Of a stretch of DNA of 6,953 nucleotides, positions 5,802 to 6,953 are shown piece by piece. Made by a program: the position numbers and the translations under genes. The notes under the pieces were generated by a model. The model worked only from the letters and a program-made list of their open reading frames with translations, was not told the DNA's origin and made no database searches. Origin of the DNA: DASTPP01 sp035762175 (lineage in GTDB: Bacteria > Myxococcota_A > Polyangia > Polyangiales > Polyangiaceae); assembly GCA_035762175.1 (NCBI GenBank), contig DASTPP010000394.1:1-6953 (forward strand), in the 5' to 3' direction. The first letter of the stretch is position 1; every line of letters starts with the position of its first letter.

Positions 5802-6659
5802 ATGTCCACTGAAGAGGCTCGCAAGCTGTTCGTGGCGGGCTTGCCCGACAGCATCACCGAAGACATTCTCCGGCAGTTGTTCGAGGCGACGGGCGGCACC
5901 GTGGTCGAGGTGAGCCTGCCCAAAGATCGCGCCACGGGCCGGCCCCGCGGCTTCGGGTTCGTCACGCTCTCCTCGTCGGCCGAGGCGCAGGCCGCCCGCG
6001 AGTCGCTCGACGGGTCGATGCAAGCGGGCAAGTCGATCTCCGTGCGGCCCTTCCAGGCCGAGCCCCCGAAGCGCGAAGGCGGCATGGGCGGCCCGCGCTC
6101 CGAGCGGGGCGGGGGGCCGGCGGCCGCGGACCGAACCATCTACGTGGGCAACTTGCCCTACGACGCCTCGCAGGCCGAGGTCGAGGCGCTGTTCAGCAAC
6201 GCCAACGCGGGCCCCGTCGTGCGCGTCAGCCTGCCCACCGACGAAGAGGGCCGAAAGCGCGGCTTCGGCTTCGTGACCATGGCCTCGGCCGAGACGGCCA
6301 ACGCGGCCATCGAGGCCTTGCGCGGCGCCGACCTGCGCGGCCGCAGCCTCATCGTCAACCTCGCCCGGCCCAAGGGCGAGGGCGGCGGGGGCGGCGGCGG
6401 CAGCGGCTACGGCGGCCCGAGCAGCCACCCCTACGGCGGGGGCGGGGGCGGCGGCGGCTTCAGCGGCTCCCCCCCCTTCCGCAGCGGCCCCGCCCCCGAG
6501 GGCAGCGCCGGCGGCGGCGGCGGCGGTCCCGCCTCGCGCGGGCGCAAACAGTACGACAAGCGCCGCAACGCCGAGGGCGAAGGCCCCCGCAAGAAGGCCT
6601 GGGACCGCGAGCGCGGCGGCGGCGGCCGCGTCGACCCCAACGACTGGGGCGACGACTGA
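5802..6659 (+). CDS. Tandem-RRM RNA-binding protein with glycine-rich C-terminal region
   Basis: The 285-residue protein carries two RNA recognition motifs. RRM1 spans about 8-84, with RNP2 LFVAGL (9-14) and RNP1 RGFGFVTL (49-56). RRM2 spans about 112-188, with RNP2 IYVGNL (113-118) and RNP1 RGFGFVTM (153-160). The aromatic RNP residues that stack on RNA bases are present in both, so both should bind single-stranded RNA. A Gly/Arg-rich linker (about 92-108) joins them. The C-terminal third has Gly runs (194-200, 212-219, 237-242), then a basic segment rich in Lys, Arg and Glu (about 246-271) and an acidic end, DPNDWGDD. Most bacterial RRM proteins (for example cyanobacterial Rbps) are short, single-RRM proteins; this layout resembles eukaryotic hnRNP or glycine-rich proteins. 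It is probably a cytosolic RNA chaperone or mRNA regulator. It looks monocistronic, with its own promoter upstream and hairpins downstream. Confidence 0.93.
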   Translation: MSTEEARKLFVAGLPDSITEDILRQLFEATGGTVVEVSLPKDRATGRPRGFGFVTLSSSAEAQAARESLDGSMQAGKSISVRPFQAEPPKREGGMGGPRSERGGGPAAADRTIYVGNLPYDASQAEVEALFSNANAGPVVRVSLPTDEEGRKRGFGFVTMASAETANAAIEALRGADLRGRSLIVNLARPKGEGGGGGGGSGYGGPSSHPYGGGGGGGGFSGSPPFRSGPAPEGSAGGGGGGPASRGRKQYDKRRNAEGEGPRKKAWDRERGGGGRVDPNDWGDD

Positions 6660-6685
6660 GACACGAGCCGGGCGTCCGCACGGGC

Positions 6686-6723
6686 CGCCGGGGCATCGCT
6701 TCGTAGCGACGAACCCCCCGGCG
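6686..6723 (+). terminator. Hairpin 27 nt after the RRM stop; candidate terminator
   Basis: CGCCGGGG (6686-6693) pairs perfectly with CCCCGGCG (6716-6723), and an inner stem TCGCT/AGCGA (6696-6709) closes on a TCGT loop. Position just after the gene suggests termination or 3'-end protection. No T-run follows. Confidence 0.5.
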
Positions 6724-6752
6724 CCGTGGCCGCCCCTCGATCGGGCCCTCAC

Positions 6753-6772
6753 GGCACGCGATCCCGCGTGCC
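6753..6772. repeat. Perfect 8-bp inverted repeat (second hairpin)
   Basis: GGCACGCG at 6753-6760, loop ATCC, CGCGTGCC at 6765-6772. It could be a hairpin in RNA or a dyad protein site in DNA. No T-run follows it. Confidence 0.45.
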
Positions 6773-6805
6773 ATGGCGAGGGCACCCCCCGCGCCTTGCC
6801 ACCAT

Positions 6806-6827
6806 GAGAGCGCCCGCGAGCGCTCTC
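6806..6827. repeat. Perfect 8-bp inverted repeat (third hairpin)
   Basis: GAGAGCGC at 6806-6813 pairs with GCGCTCTC at 6820-6827 around a six-base loop. An alternative pairing exists: GAGCGCCCG 6808-6816 with CGGGCGCTC 6851-6859 (9 bp), mutually exclusive with the local hairpin. Confidence 0.45.
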
Positions 6828-6912
6828 TCGGCAAAGCACGCCCACGCCAACGGGCGCTCGCCTTTCCGAACTCCTGGCCCTCCCTGGGCCGCGCCGGGCG
6901 GCGGGGGCCCTT

Positions 6913-6949
6913 GCACGCTCGGAGGGCGGGTCCCCTGCTGTCTGAGCCC
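6913..6949 (-). repeat. Copy B of the putative dispersed repeat motif
   Basis: Read on the minus strand this segment starts GGGCTCAGACAG and matches copy A (4605-4641) at 29 of 37 positions without gaps. In this copy the flanking stem is longer, GGAGGGC 6921-6927 with GCCCTCC 6946-6952, enclosing 18 bases. The element may continue beyond the window edge. Confidence 0.4.
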
Positions 6950-6953
6950 TCCC

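Larger units (their letters stand above)
6660..6953. other. Gene-free right end with successive hairpins
   Basis: No open frame here shows family features on either strand, and no tRNA or rRNA signature is visible. The stretch holds three perfect-stem hairpins (6686-6723, 6753-6772, 6806-6827), a smaller GGCCC/GGGCC stem (6876-6890) and a GGAGGGC/GCCCTCC stem (6921-6952) within a second copy of the repeat motif. It may be a 3' untranslated region plus the start of another locus, or a structured RNA. Confidence 0.6.

Noticed and set aside
6391..6530. Tandem repeat or CRISPR-like array in the GGC-rich part of the RRM gene
   Set aside because: It is an in-frame polyglycine low-complexity stretch, without unique spacers or constant repeat units.
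5628..6845. 405-codon minus-strand frame opposite the RRM gene
   Set aside because: Gly/Ala-rich antisense reading of the RRM and glycine tract, with no recognisable domain.
6831..6953. Possible tRNA or promoter at the right end
   Set aside because: Stems are present but do not make a cloverleaf, and TTGCAC at 6911 has no acceptable -10 partner.

Overview
This window is very GC-rich and densely coding. Strong G/C preference at codon third positions, tight operon packing and a two-RRM RNA-binding protein with a glycine-rich tail suggest a high-GC environmental bacterium. Myxococcota/deltaproteobacteria-like is my best guess, by inference only. There is no rRNA, tRNA or marker gene to place it.

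Left block (1-4549, + strand) is a four-gene operon, and its first gene is cut by the window edge. In order it holds an NAD-dependent sugar-nucleotide epimerase/dehydratase (SDR), a DegT/DnrJ/EryC1/StrS-type PLP sugar aminotransferase, a polyprenyl-phosphate glycosyltransferase (GT2 domain plus two C-terminal membrane segments) and an ATP-grasp ligase. Genes 2/3 and 3/4 overlap by four bases (GTGA), so translation is probably coupled. The likely logic is to make an amino sugar nucleotide, transfer it to a lipid carrier at the membrane, and modify it with an ATP-dependent ligase. The first three steps recall the Arn (lipid A aminoarabinose) pathway, but the decarboxylase signature of ArnA is absent from the epimerase.

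Middle (4544-4669): the operon meets a convergent lipid/diacylglycerol-kinase-family gene (4664-5605, - strand). The two genes end inside the arms of a 36-bp perfect inverted repeat. Each arm carries the final Ala codon and TGA stop of one gene. The 54-nt loop can keep pairing internally. Part of the loop recurs, inverted and diverged, at the right end of the window, which hints at a dispersed repeat family.

Right block: a 196-bp divergent intergenic region holds a sigma70-like promoter (TTGACG-N16-TATCGT) with a palindrome as its spacer and a leader of about 100 nt. It drives a tandem-RRM RNA-binding protein (5802-6659, + strand). The last 294 bases contain no gene I can support, but hold three successive perfect-stem hairpins and the second repeat copy.

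Across the + strand genes there is a sharp codon-context rule. Glu, Lys or Gln followed by a GA-starting codon uses the A-ending codon in 14 of 15 cases, although G-ending codons dominate elsewhere. This suppresses the AGGA (Shine-Dalgarno core) sequence inside genes.
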